From: JAFGPF01 sp964500415
GTDB taxonomy: Bacteria; Chloroflexota; Dehalococcoidia; Dehalococcoidales; RBG-16-60-22
Assembly (NCBI GenBank): GCA_964500415.1
Contig: CAZCOB010000001.1
Coordinates: 124,001 to 188,000 of the forward strand
Direction of reading: 5' to 3'
Length of the DNA stretch: 64,000 nt
Position numbers and translations under genes: made by a program. The first letter of the stretch is position 1. Each line of letters begins with the position of its first letter. Positions 1 to 8,508 of this stretch are shown piece by piece. The notes under the pieces are model-generated. The model ran no database searches. It was not told the origin of the DNA and was given only the letters and a program-made list of their open reading frames with translations.

Positions 1-846
1 ACCGGCCGTATACAACAGCGAGATACTCCGGCAGCAGCGTGCCAGTTCGTTAAGGTGCTTTATCCTTCCAAGCTGGGGAATACGCAGCATCAGAGCGTCA
101 AGCTTAAATTTACCGTCCGACGTTCTGATATAGATGAGAACCAGCCCTGCCACGATGAATATTGACAACAATATGTGAAGAATGTAATTGCGGAGTATCA
201 CGGATAAATCCATCATGATTCTGGTCATGGCGGGTAATTGGGCGCCGAGCGACCCGTAAAGTTTGGCAAAGGCCGGCAGAACGAAGAACATTAATACGCC
301 GACCACGACCACCGCCACGCCGGCAGCTATCATCGGGTACATAAGGGCACCCTTGATTCCTTTGCGTGTGACGATTTCCTTCTCCATATATTCGGCTATC
401 TGCCTCAGCATCGACTCCATATTACCGGTCTGCTCACCGATACCCAGCGTGCGGCAGCTCATGGCGGAGAATATTTGAGGGTGACGGCCCATGGCCGTTG
501 AAAGCTGGTCCCCGTTTCTTATGTCAGTGATAACATCCTGTATTACTTTCTGAAGTGAGCGGTTGGATATCTGTTCCTGCAATAACTCCAGAGAGGTAAC
601 GATATTGATGCCGGATTCGATAAGCAGGGCCAGCTGGCGATAGAGTAATATAATATCGTTTTGCTTTACCGGGAAAAGCTGCGATGTCAGCTTCCCCAAA
701 CTGAAAAACGGGATATACGGCCTGAGGTTAATCAGGCGGTAACCGGCATAACCGAGCATTTCGGTAATAGCGTCTTCGTTGGTTGCCGTTATTTTACCCT
801 TGACTATATCGCCCGATTCGCCGCAGGCTATATATTGATAAATCAT
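1..846 (-). CDS. GspF/PilC-family inner-membrane protein (C-terminal end outside window)
   Basis: I translated this by hand from the ATG at 846; it stays open to the window edge (282 codons). The N-terminus (MIYQYIACGESGDIVKGKI) matches the start of GspF/PilC platform proteins. A first GspF domain of about 120 residues contains 'LYRQLALLIESGINI' and 'GEQTGNM', both typical of the family. A strongly hydrophobic segment around residues 175-195 is followed by a second one. Family members are about 400 residues, so roughly the last third is missing. The family anchors the assembly ATPase of type IV pili or type II secretion in the inner membrane. It lies 55 bp downstream of the GspE/PilB ATPase gene, presumably in the same transcript. 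Pilus versus secretion cannot be decided without the pseudopilin genes. Confidence 0.88.
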   Translation of the reverse strand, partial: MIYQYIACGESGDIVKGKITATNEDAITEMLGYAGYRLINLRPYIPFFSLGKLTSQLFPVKQNDIILLYRQLALLIESGINIVTSLELLQEQISNRSLQKVIQDVITDIRNGDQLSTAMGRHPQIFSAMSCRTLGIGEQTGNMESMLRQIAEYMEKEIVTRKGIKGALMYPMIAAGVAVVVVGVLMFFVLPAFAKLYGSLGAQLPAMTRIMMDLSVILRNYILHILLSIFIVAGLVLIYIRTSDGKFKLDALMLRIPQLGRIKHLNELARCCRSISLLYTAG

Positions 847-901
847 TAACTGACCGCTCCGATATTTATATCACCTCAAGGGATTATTTTAAAATGGTTT
901 T

Positions 902-2419
902 TTATCCCATTGAGTAAGCGTTACGTATAACTTCGGCCGGGTTGGTAATATTTTTCTTTACCTTGTACATCCCATCTTGCAGCAGCGTAAGCATACCTTC
1001 TTTAATAGCCTGAGTACGTAATTCATTGGCGGTTGTTCCTTTAACCAGTAATGTTTTGATATCATCGCTGGTACAGAATATCTCGAATATACCCGTCCGG
1101 CCCCGGTAGCCGCTGTTGGCGCATAATTTGCAGCCACTACCCTGGAGGAATTCATTCCGTTCTTCGCCCATTTCCTTGTTGTATATCACGCTCTCCTCGG
1201 GTGAAGCCGCAACCGAATGGGCACAATGCGGGCAGACGCGGCGCACCATGCGCTGTGCAATTACACCGATGAGGGCTGAGGAAACCAGGAAGGGTTCCAC
1301 GCCGAGGTCGATAAGGCGCAGGACGACGCCTACGGCGTCATTGGCGTGAATCGAGGACAGTACCAGGTGCCCGGTGAGAGCCGACTGAATGGCAATATTA
1401 GCTGTTTCCGCATCGCGTATCTCACCGACCAATATCACATCAGGGTCGAGACGCAGTATGGACCTGAGGCCGCTGGCAAAAGTGATGCCGGCGCGCGGGT
1501 TTACCTGAATCTGGTTTATGTTTGAGAACCGGTATTCAACCGGGTCTTCTATGGTTATAATATTGCGTTCTACCTGGTCGAGGGAATTTACCGAGGCATA
1601 TAGAGTGGTGGTTTTGCCGGCTCCGGTGGGACCGCTTACCAGTATTATCCCGTAAGGTACTTTCAGCATGTTTTCGTATTTCCCGAGGCTTTCAGAGAGA
1701 AATCCCAGGTCGGTTAGCGTCAAGGTGGCGCGTGATTTATCCAGGAGACGAAGCACCGCCATCTCGCCGTATACGGTGGAGACAATGCCTACCCGGATAT
1801 CTATCAATCTACCTTTGGTTTTAACAGAAAATTGACCGTCCTGGGGGCGATGGTGGTCCGCAATATTCATATTGGCCAGAATCTTGATTCTGGAGACAAT
1901 CGGCGTCAGCGTTACCAGCGGGAGCGTGAACATATTATGAAGCGTGCCGTCGATGCGGAAACGTACCCTGGTTTTATCTTCTCCCGGTTCAAGGTGAACG
2001 TCGGACGCCCTGGCTTTTACCGCCTCATCGATAATTAACCTCAGTACCTGGGCGACCGGAGCCTCCGTGGCGGTGTCAATGACTATATGCTTGTCTTCTT
2101 TGCCACTATCCGCGAATGATATGCTGGAAATTTGTTTTTCTATCTCATCATAGGCCTTATAATTAAAGTCGATGGCTTCCAGTATCTCTTCCTGGGTGGC
2201 AGCTTCAGGCTCTATGCGCATCTGGCTCCAGCTGGCCAGTGCTTCGAGCGCGAAGATATCGGACGGGTTCGCCATGGCTACACGCAGGATATTACCGTCT
2301 ATGGCCATCGGTATGGCGTTATACTTGCGTGCCATAGCCTCGGGAATAAGTTTCAGGGCTTCCGTCTCGGGTGAATTTTGGCGCAGGCTATTTTGGACTT
2401 CTTCAACAGATTCCGACAT
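902..2419 (-). CDS. GspE/PilB-family type IV pilus or type II secretion assembly ATPase
   Basis: A 505-residue hexameric ATPase that powers pilin or pseudopilin polymerisation at the cytoplasmic face. An N-terminal MshEN-like region (about 1-100) precedes the ATPase core. Visible motifs are Walker A GPTGAGKTT (263-271), the Asp box ITIEDPVEY (289-297), Walker B VILVGEIRD (328-336) and a His box around HLVLSSIHAND. A tetracysteine zinc site (C396, C399, C430, C433) is typical of GspE/PilB and absent from the retraction ATPase PilT. The length is normal or slightly short for PilB. AAGGGA precedes the ATG. The PilC-like gene follows directly, so this is part of a pilus/secretion operon that leaves the window. 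The 236-bp gap to the divergent xer gene must hold both promoters; I found no strong one. Confidence 0.92.
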   Translation of the reverse strand: MSESVEEVQNSLRQNSPETEALKLIPEAMARKYNAIPMAIDGNILRVAMANPSDIFALEALASWSQMRIEPEAATQEEILEAIDFNYKAYDEIEKQISSISFADSGKEDKHIVIDTATEAPVAQVLRLIIDEAVKARASDVHLEPGEDKTRVRFRIDGTLHNMFTLPLVTLTPIVSRIKILANMNIADHHRPQDGQFSVKTKGRLIDIRVGIVSTVYGEMAVLRLLDKSRATLTLTDLGFLSESLGKYENMLKVPYGIILVSGPTGAGKTTTLYASVNSLDQVERNIITIEDPVEYRFSNINQIQVNPRAGITFASGLRSILRLDPDVILVGEIRDAETANIAIQSALTGHLVLSSIHANDAVGVVLRLIDLGVEPFLVSSALIGVIAQRMVRRVCPHCAHSVAASPEESVIYNKEMGEERNEFLQGSGCKLCANSGYRGRTGIFEIFCTSDDIKTLLVKGTTANELRTQAIKEGMLTLLQDGMYKVKKNITNPAEVIRNAYSMG

Positions 2420-2655
2420 AATCAGGGTTTCCCTTATTCATACGTAAGCACGTAGCTGCTATACAAAAATCTTATATGTCTTTTGTCCCATTTACAATAG
2501 CTATTTAGTCATAGTTATTTTGTGGGATATAGTACCCTGGTTATGTTGTTTTATAGACAAGACGATACTTTTTTGTGGTAGAATATTATGTTAAAATATT
2601 TATGTAATCCTTAAGTGGCATAACCGGTATAATTAACATATTTCGAGGAGATGTA

Positions 2656-3555
2656 ATGATAGAGACAATAAAAAATTTCTTGAATTATCTAGCAGTAGAG
2701 AAAGGTTATTCCGAGCATACCATAGCTGCCTACCGTAACGACCTGACGGGACTTGCCGACTATGTAAAATTACAGGGTATAACTTCCTGGTCTGATTTCA
2801 GTCGGCAGAACATGTTAAGCCATTTACTCGACCTGAAAGAGAGGGGCTACGTGGCCACGACCGTGGCGCGTAAAGTGGCAGCGGCGAGGTCTTTCTTCGG
2901 ATTCCTCGTGTCGGAAGGCATCATTAAGACAAACCCCACCGAAAATATGAGTTCGCCCAGCGTGGGAAAGGCATTGCCCAAGCCCATTCCTATTAACCAG
3001 GTACGTTTGCTGCTGGAACAACCGGCCAAGCTTTCTACTGCCGAGGCCAGGAGAGACAGGGCCATGCTGGAGCTTTTATACGCCAGCGGCATGAGAGTAA
3101 GCGAACTCGTCGCTTTAAATCTGGGTGACATCAATATCGAGGGCGATTATTTCGTGCGGTGTCTCGGTAAGGGACGGAAAGAACGCATCATCCCGCTTTA
3201 CGAGCAGATAGCCCTGACAGTAAAGGAATACATAGAGGAAGACCGCCCCAAGCTGGCCCACGGTAAAAAAGACAATGCCATGTTCCTTAATGCCCGCGGG
3301 GATAGAATTACCAGGCAGGGGTTCTGGCAGAAACTCAAGGAGTACGCTAAATCGGCCGGGTTGGGCGATAAAATCAGCCCCCATACCCTGAGGCACAGCT
3401 TCGCCACCCACATGTTGAGCGGCGGGGCCGACCTGAGGTCGGTGCAGGAACTTCTCGGACACGCCAATATATCCACCACGCAGGTTTACACTCACCTGAC
3501 CACCGAGCATGTCCGCCGTACCTACGATAAATCACACCCCAGGGCTAACGAGTAA
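2656..3555 (+). CDS. xer: Tyrosine recombinase, XerC/XerD type
   Basis: A 299-residue site-specific recombinase of the Xer family, which resolves chromosome dimers at dif together with FtsK (also encoded in this window, 30.1-32.5 kb). The N-terminal SAM-like core-binding domain covers about 1-95 and the catalytic domain about 110-295. All active-site residues are visible: R147 (SGMRVSE), K172 (GKGRKER), H243 and R246 (HTLRHSFATH), H269 (LLGHANIS) and nucleophile Y278 (VYTHL). Length matches the family. The start is supported by GAGGAG about 6 bases upstream. A weak promoter (TAGACA, 19 bp, TAGAAT, 2554-2584) is possible. XerC and XerD cannot be told apart by eye; a single-recombinase (XerH/S-like) system is also possible. 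No integrase-like neighbours argue for a mobile element. Confidence 0.9.
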   Translation: MIETIKNFLNYLAVEKGYSEHTIAAYRNDLTGLADYVKLQGITSWSDFSRQNMLSHLLDLKERGYVATTVARKVAAARSFFGFLVSEGIIKTNPTENMSSPSVGKALPKPIPINQVRLLLEQPAKLSTAEARRDRAMLELLYASGMRVSELVALNLGDINIEGDYFVRCLGKGRKERIIPLYEQIALTVKEYIEEDRPKLAHGKKDNAMFLNARGDRITRQGFWQKLKEYAKSAGLGDKISPHTLRHSFATHMLSGGADLRSVQELLGHANISTTQVYTHLTTEHVRRTYDKSHPRANE

Positions 3556-3572
3556 TTTTCAGGAGGTAGCGG

Positions 3573-3857
3573 ATGCCAGGTAAATCGCGACACAGCAAGG
3601 GCAAGCATCCTCACCATAGTAAAAAGAGTAAAGCCATAATACGGCAAGCAGGCACTCCCATGCAGCCACAGGCAACAGCCGCGGCGCCAAAGCCGGAGGT
3701 AACGGCCCGTGCTCAACCGACACCGAAGCCGGCGGCAACACCCGCGGTCGTCACGACACAACAACATCGTTACGTTACCGCAGAGCTGAAAAGAATCGGC
3801 ATTCTGGCGGGAATCACCATCGTTATCCTTATTGTGCTATCAATCGTTTTAACCTAG
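3573..3857 (+). CDS. Small single-pass membrane protein, Lys/His-rich N-terminus (unknown)
   Basis: A 94-residue protein I do not recognise. Residues 1-28 are very basic (Lys, His, Arg, Ser), 29-60 are a low-complexity Ala/Pro/Thr linker, and 72-93 form one hydrophobic helix ending at the C-terminus. This suggests a tail-anchored protein with its basic part in the cytoplasm, perhaps touching nucleic acid or phospholipid; that is inference only. A good ribosome-binding site (AGGAGG) lies 6 bases before the ATG, which argues that it is really translated. It sits 17 bp after xer and 16 bp before pcm, so it is probably co-transcribed with both. Length and composition would be easy to miss in automatic annotation. 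Confidence 0.65.
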   Translation: MPGKSRHSKGKHPHHSKKSKAIIRQAGTPMQPQATAAAPKPEVTARAQPTPKPAATPAVVTTQQHRYVTAELKRIGILAGITIVILIVLSIVLT

Positions 3858-3873
3858 TTCTGCGCTGGCGGTC

Positions 3874-4512
3874 ATGATGGACTTTAAAGCGGCAAGGGCT
3901 AAATTAATCAAGAATCTCGGCTCCGAGATTGAGGATAAACGGGTACTGGAAGCGATGTCCCGTATACCCCGGGAAGAGTTTGTTCCCGCTGAATACAGAT
4001 ATCAGGCTTATGAGGACAAGCCGCTGCCGATCGGATGGGAGCAGACGATTTCACAGCCGTATATTATCGCTCTGATGACGGAATCACTGGAACTCAACGG
4101 AAGCGAAAAGGTGCTGGAGCTGGGTACTGGCAGTGGCTATCAGACGGCGATTCTCGCTGAGTTGGCCGACCGGGTAATAACTGTAGAGAGGGTGAAGCCC
4201 CTAGCCGAGTCGGCCCGAAAGGTACTGGATAGCCTGGTCTATACCAATATTGAGATACACCTCGCCGAGGAAAACCTGGGCTGGAAGCAGGGAGCGCCGT
4301 ATGATGCTATAATGGTTACCGCCGCGGCCCCCGGCGTGCCCGACGACCTTGTATCGCAGCTATCGGTCGGCGGGCGCATGGTAATTCCGGTGGGTTCCCG
4401 TTATACGCAGGAACTTTGTAAGATTACCAGGCGGCAGGACAGGAATGTAGTCAGGAAGTTATGCGGCTGCCGCTTTGTGGCGCTGATAGGGAAAGGCGCC
4501 TGGGAAAATTAA
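3874..4512 (+). CDS. pcm: Protein-L-isoaspartate O-methyltransferase
   Basis: A 212-residue SAM-dependent methyltransferase that methylates isoaspartyl residues formed by protein ageing, starting their repair; cytosolic. The family hallmark QTISQPYIIA is at 58-67 and SAM motif I (LELGTGSGYQ) at 81-90. The post-I acidic residue (VERV) and the 'YDAIMVTAAAP' motif follow in the usual order. Length matches bacterial Pcm. Two ATGs in a row (3874, 3877) are possible starts; neither has a strong ribosome-binding site. It follows the small membrane protein by 16 bp and precedes a nitroreductase by 26 bp, suggesting one transcript from xer through the nitroreductases. Confidence 0.92.
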   Translation: MMDFKAARAKLIKNLGSEIEDKRVLEAMSRIPREEFVPAEYRYQAYEDKPLPIGWEQTISQPYIIALMTESLELNGSEKVLELGTGSGYQTAILAELADRVITVERVKPLAESARKVLDSLVYTNIEIHLAEENLGWKQGAPYDAIMVTAAAPGVPDDLVSQLSVGGRMVIPVGSRYTQELCKITRRQDRNVVRKLCGCRFVALIGKGAWEN

Positions 4513-4538
4513 CTCTTTAACAGATACGGAGGATGGTT

Positions 4539-5111
4539 ATGGATGTACTTGAGGCTATAAAAAACAGGAGAAGCATCCGGCGCTATAAAGCCGACCCGGT
4601 GGATGATAAGGTCGTGAATAGCGTTATCGAGGCGGCGCACTGGGCGCCGTCCTGGGGTAACATGCAGTGCTGGCGATTTATCGTGGTACGGGACCCTAAA
4701 GTCAAGGATGAGTTAGCCGGCACCCTGCTGAAGGTAAAAGTAGATAACGAGTGGGTGGAAAACGCCGCCGCCAGCTCCGTCAAGCAGGCACCGGTACTAA
4801 TCGTGCTCTGCGCTGAAAAAGGCAAGGTGGGGTTCCGCTCTGACGGCACTCCGGCTACCGATAAAGGAGATTGCTGGTTAATGTTCGATATCGCCCTGGC
4901 GATGGAGAACCTGGCGCTGGCGGCGCACGCGCTGGGCCTGGGCACGGTCATTATCGGCAATTTTGATGCTGAAAAAGTGGCCAAGATACTGGAAGTACCG
5001 GCCGGATTGACCGTTGTTACCATGACCCCCCTCGGTTTCCCCGACCATAAAGGACAGGTCTCTCCCAGGAAGGACCTATCGGAAGTAATATATAGAGAGA
5101 AATACGGCTAA
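4539..5111 (+). CDS. Nitroreductase-family FMN oxidoreductase (copy 1)
   Basis: A 190-residue flavoprotein of the nitroreductase superfamily. The N-terminal FMN phosphate-binding signature KNRRSIRRYK is visible, as are WAPSWGNMQCWRFIVV and the C-terminal 'ALGLGTVIIGNFDAEKV', all typical of the fold. The family reduces nitro groups, quinones or other acceptors with NAD(P)H, or performs unrelated flavin chemistry; the substrate cannot be read from sequence. I use the ATG at 4539 rather than the in-frame ATG at 4533, because GGAGG (4528-4532) directly abuts the upstream one and sits 6 bases before 4539. It is followed after 30 bp by a clear paralogue, indicating tandem duplication. Members often act as dimers; the two might pair, which is inference. 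Confidence 0.88.
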   Translation: MDVLEAIKNRRSIRRYKADPVDDKVVNSVIEAAHWAPSWGNMQCWRFIVVRDPKVKDELAGTLLKVKVDNEWVENAAASSVKQAPVLIVLCAEKGKVGFRSDGTPATDKGDCWLMFDIALAMENLALAAHALGLGTVIIGNFDAEKVAKILEVPAGLTVVTMTPLGFPDHKGQVSPRKDLSEVIYREKYG

Positions 5112-5141
5112 TAGAAAGTGAGATTAAAGAGGAGAATTTAC

Positions 5142-5732
5142 GTGGAACTATTTGATGCCATTAAAACGAGACGAAGCATTCGCAAATACACCTCCGACCC
5201 TGTTGACGATAAAAAGATTGAGGCGATTCTGGAGGCCGGCCGCTGGGCGCCGTCCTGGTCTAATACACAGTGCTGGCGATTTATCGTGGTACGCGACCCT
5301 CAGGTTAAAACCAGTTTAACCGAGTGTTTACTACCGTTCAAGCTACCCGATAAGGTGATAGATAATCCGGCTATTAGTATCATCAATACGGTGCCGGTGA
5401 TAATCGTTATCTGTGCGGAGACGAATAAATCGGGAGGCCCTCCCGGGCGCCCGGGCGGCGCCGGCGGCGAGTTTATCACCGATAAGGGAGACTGGTTCAT
5501 GTTCGATACCGCTCTGGCGGTGCAGAACATGGTGCTGGCGGCCCATGCCCTGGGGCTGGGCACGGTGATTATCGGCACGTTTGATGCCGCCAAAGTGGAG
5601 AAAGTCCTGGGCGTGCCCCCGGGTTTCCGGGTGGTTACCCTGTTCCCCGTTGGCGTACCCGCCCAGGAAGGGAGGACGCCACCCAGAAATGAGCTGTCCG
5701 AGATAGTCATCAAGGACACGTGGGGCAAGTAG
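5142..5732 (+). CDS. Nitroreductase-family FMN oxidoreductase (copy 2)
   Basis: A 196-residue paralogue of the preceding gene, sharing KTRRSIRKYT at the N-terminus, WAPSWSNTQCWRFIVVRDP and a near-identical C-terminal block around 'ALGLGTVIIGTFDAAKV'. It differs by a Gly/Pro-rich insertion (GGPPGRPGGAGGE) in the middle, encoded by a very GC-rich stretch at about 5430-5470, in place of 'KVGFRSDGTPA' of copy 1. The GTG at 5142 is preferred over an upstream GTG at 5118, because AGAGGAGA sits about 8 bases before it and the homology with copy 1 begins exactly there. The substrate is unknown; FMN binding is expected from the family. Confidence 0.87.
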   Translation: MELFDAIKTRRSIRKYTSDPVDDKKIEAILEAGRWAPSWSNTQCWRFIVVRDPQVKTSLTECLLPFKLPDKVIDNPAISIINTVPVIIVICAETNKSGGPPGRPGGAGGEFITDKGDWFMFDTALAVQNMVLAAHALGLGTVIIGTFDAAKVEKVLGVPPGFRVVTLFPVGVPAQEGRTPPRNELSEIVIKDTWGK

Positions 5733-5749
5733 CTCAAAAACGATTCATC

Positions 5750-6316
5750 ATGCGTTTCAGATTCTGGGTTGTCATTGCCGGCGGGTTGTTCGTTATCGGT
5801 ATTATTGTCGGCATAGTCTTCAGTCAGAATGTAACCGACGGTTTATCCGGCCTTTTCTCCGAGGAGGCATCCGCTCTCGAAGAACTCGTGGCCGGCCTGG
5901 GCCCTTACCAGTTAACGACGGCGGTGTTTATCTATTTTAAGAATGCTGCCGCCGTGGTTGTCAGCTTCCTTTTCAGTCCCTTTTTATGCATCGTACCCGT
6001 CGTAGCCCTGCTTTTCAACAGCGCGTTTCTATCGTATATTTCCATAATGGTCGTCGAGGAGAAATCGCTCTGGTTTTTGCTGGCAGGCATACTGCCTCAC
6101 GGCATTTTCGAAATCCCCGCCCTGATAATCGGCGAGGCGGCGGCTCTCAGCTTCGGGGTCTCGTTGATAATCGCCCTTTTCACCAGGGACAGGGGGCACA
6201 GGCTGCTGCCAAGGTTTAAGACGAACCTGAAATACCTTCTGATAGCCCTTGCCCTGCTCGTGCCCGCCGCCATAATAGAAACGTTTGTTACGCCTCTATT
6301 ATTAACGCAAGGGTAG
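5750..6316 (+). CDS. SpoIIM-like (DUF95) multi-pass membrane protein
   Basis: A 188-residue integral membrane protein with about five hydrophobic segments. The layout (N-terminal helix, a short acidic loop, then 'FIYFKNAAAVVVSFLFSPFL' and 'LLAGILPHGIFEIPALIIGE') matches the stage II sporulation protein M/DUF95 family, where the HG.E.PA motif is conserved. In sporulating Firmicutes SpoIIM works in peptidoglycan remodelling during engulfment. Here no sporulation genes are seen, so this is the broad non-sporulation version of unknown role. Start choice is uncertain: a GTG at 5720 would overlap the nitroreductase by 13 bases, while the ATG at 5750 starts cleanly before the first helix; neither has a strong ribosome-binding site. 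It ends about 14 bp before the promoter of the next gene. Confidence 0.78.
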   Translation: MRFRFWVVIAGGLFVIGIIVGIVFSQNVTDGLSGLFSEEASALEELVAGLGPYQLTTAVFIYFKNAAAVVVSFLFSPFLCIVPVVALLFNSAFLSYISIMVVEEKSLWFLLAGILPHGIFEIPALIIGEAAALSFGVSLIIALFTRDRGHRLLPRFKTNLKYLLIALALLVPAAIIETFVTPLLLTQG

Positions 6317-6329
6317 TATCTACGAACGC

Positions 6330-6359
6330 TTGCCGTGCTCGGTCGACTACGGGTATAAT
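6330..6359 (+). promoter_or_regulatory. Sigma-70-type promoter for the EF-G paralogue
   Basis: TTGCCG (6330-6335) and a consensus TATAAT (6354-6359) are separated by 18 bp. Transcription should start near 6366, leaving a leader of about 26 bases with a purine-rich ribosome-binding site (GCAGGTGA) before the ATG at 6392. Confidence 0.68.
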
Positions 6360-6391
6360 AGTAGCGGATATTCTAGATAGCAGGTGACACG

Positions 6392-8440
6392 ATGCAAAAA
6401 CACGGACTTGATAAAATTCACAACGCTGTTTTACTGTCCCACGGGGGTGCCGGCAAGACTTCGTTGGCGGAGGCGATGCTCTTTAATGCGGGAGCTATCA
6501 GCCGACTGGGTAAGGTTGACGACGGGACTTCCGTGTCGGACTACGAACAGGATGAAATAAAGCGTAAAATCAGCATCAACCTGTCCCTGTTGCCCTTCGA
6601 GTGGCGTGACGCCAAGCTGAATATTCTTGATGCCCCGGGCTACACCGACTTTATCGGTGAGGTTAAGGCCGGTATGCGGGTCAGCGAAGGGGCCGTCATT
6701 GTTGTCTGCGCCGCATCGGGGGTGGAGGTCGGCACGGAGATGGTCTGGGAATACTGCGAGGAAGCTGGGCTGCCGCGTCTGGTATTCGTCAATAAGATGG
6801 ACCGGGAGAACGCCGACTTTTTCAAGATAGTGGAAGAAATCAGAGCGAAACTCGGTCCCAGGTGCTGGCCATTGCAGGTAGCTATCGGCGCTCATACCGG
6901 GTTTCGGGGGGTGGTTGACCTGCTGAATATGAAAGCTTATACCGGCACCGATTCTACCGAGGGTGATATCCCGGAGGATTTGAAAGCGCAGGTAAATAAC
7001 TACCGCGAGAAACTGGTAGAGTCGATTGCCGAAGTCGATGACGCTCTCATCGAAAAATACCTGGGCGGCGAAGAAATCAGTCCCGAAGAGCTTACCAGCA
7101 CATTACGCAAGGCGGTCATCAGCGGTCATATCGTGCCGATACTGGCCGGCTCGGCATTGCAGAACGTGGCCATAAACCGCCTGGCGGATGCCGTATGTGA
7201 CTATCTTCCGGTGCCAGAGGAGCAGCAAGTAGCTATTGCCGATGGTTCCATGGTTGACCCGAGTGAGACAGCGCCCCTGGCCGCCCTCGTATTTAAAACC
7301 ACCGCCGACCCCTATGTCGGCAAGCTGACCTACTTCCGTGTTTATAACGGGGTTATCAGCAGCAACTCCCAGGTCTATAACGCCAATCAGCAGGCCGCCG
7401 AGCGTATCGGCCAGTTATTTATGATGAAAGGCAAGACGCAGGAGCCGGTACAACAGGTCGTGACCGGAGATATCGGCGCCGTGGCTAAATTGAACGTGAC
7501 CGATACCGGGGATACGCTGTGCGCCCAGGATAAACCCATTAAGTTGCAGCCAATCGTTTTTCCCAAGCCTACATTCCGGGAGGCCGTTTATCCCAAGACC
7601 AAGACCGATGTTGACAAGATGGGGACGGCCCTGTCCCGTTTAGCCGAAGAAGACCTCACTTTAATGGTGCATCGTGAGATGGGTACCGGCGAGACAATCC
7701 TCTCCGGGATGGGCGATACTCATCTTGCCGTAGCTGCGGAGAAAATGCAGCGTAAATTCGGGGTGAATGTGGAACTGGCCATCCCCAAGGTCCCGTATCG
7801 TGAGACAATCACGACGTCGTCCAGGGCCGAATATAAGCACAGGAAGCAGTCCGGCGGCCATGGCCAGTACGGGCATGTTCTTCTGGCGATGGAGCCGTTG
7901 CCGGAACACGGGGAAAACGAGTTCGGCGACAGGGTAGTTGGTGGTTCGGTGCCGAAGAATTATATCCCTGCCGTGGAAAAGGGAGTCGTTGAGGCATACC
8001 AGGAGGGTAGCCTGGCCGGCTACCCGGTAGTCGGCGTCAAGACGACCCTTTATGACGGCAGCTTCCACCCGGTGGATTCATCCGAGATATGCTTTAAGAT
8101 TGCCGGGGCCGGTGCGTTTAAAAAAGGAATGACCGACGGTCAGCCGATTCTCCTGGAGCCGATTATGAATCTCAAGGTAACCGTCCCTAACGACCTTACC
8201 GGCGATATCATCGGCGACCTAAATACCAAGCGGGCCCGCGTGCTCGGTATGAACCCCGAAAGCGACAGCAACGTTATCGAGGCGCAGGTGCCCCTGGCGG
8301 AAGTCCAGCGCTACGCTATCGATTTGAAGTCGATGACGCAGGGACGGGCGGCCTATACCATGGAGTTCGACCACTACGAAGAGGTGCCGGCACAAATAAC
8401 CCAGAAGATAGTCGCCCAGAGGCAGGCGGAAAAAGAATAA
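6392..8440 (+). CDS. Elongation factor G-like GTPase (EF-G2 type)
   Basis: A 682-residue translational GTPase with the EF-G domain order: G domain (about 1-275), domain II (about 290-375) and domains III-V to the end. The P-loop is HGGAGKTS (17-24), and NKMD follows near residue 130. Two positions differ from canonical EF-G. Switch I ends KRKIS instead of RGIT, so Ser61 replaces the Mg-binding Thr. Switch II reads DAPGYTDF, with Tyr84 where the catalytic His normally sits (DTPGHVDF). These changes are typical of EF-G2 paralogues, whose role (alternative translocase, recycling or ribosome rescue) is not settled. It has its own promoter and a strong terminator, so it is a single-gene unit. No rpsL/rpsG/tuf context is present, which fits a paralogue rather than the main EF-G. 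Confidence 0.88.
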   Translation: MQKHGLDKIHNAVLLSHGGAGKTSLAEAMLFNAGAISRLGKVDDGTSVSDYEQDEIKRKISINLSLLPFEWRDAKLNILDAPGYTDFIGEVKAGMRVSEGAVIVVCAASGVEVGTEMVWEYCEEAGLPRLVFVNKMDRENADFFKIVEEIRAKLGPRCWPLQVAIGAHTGFRGVVDLLNMKAYTGTDSTEGDIPEDLKAQVNNYREKLVESIAEVDDALIEKYLGGEEISPEELTSTLRKAVISGHIVPILAGSALQNVAINRLADAVCDYLPVPEEQQVAIADGSMVDPSETAPLAALVFKTTADPYVGKLTYFRVYNGVISSNSQVYNANQQAAERIGQLFMMKGKTQEPVQQVVTGDIGAVAKLNVTDTGDTLCAQDKPIKLQPIVFPKPTFREAVYPKTKTDVDKMGTALSRLAEEDLTLMVHREMGTGETILSGMGDTHLAVAAEKMQRKFGVNVELAIPKVPYRETITTSSRAEYKHRKQSGGHGQYGHVLLAMEPLPEHGENEFGDRVVGGSVPKNYIPAVEKGVVEAYQEGSLAGYPVVGVKTTLYDGSFHPVDSSEICFKIAGAGAFKKGMTDGQPILLEPIMNLKVTVPNDLTGDIIGDLNTKRARVLGMNPESDSNVIEAQVPLAEVQRYAIDLKSMTQGRAAYTMEFDHYEEVPAQITQKIVAQRQAEKE

Positions 8441-8471
8441 ACATCCGGCGGCTGTGATGCTTTTAACAGGT

Positions 8472-8508
8472 GTGACGTTCTATCAATAATAGAGCGTCAC
8501 TCTTTTTA
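8472..8508 (+). terminator. Rho-independent terminator after the EF-G paralogue
   Basis: A 12-bp stem (8472-8483 with 8489-8500, one G-U pair) with a 5-base loop is followed by TCTTTTTAT. It lies 31 bp after the EF-G stop codon. The T-run overlaps the last codons of the convergent ABC permease. Confidence 0.85.
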
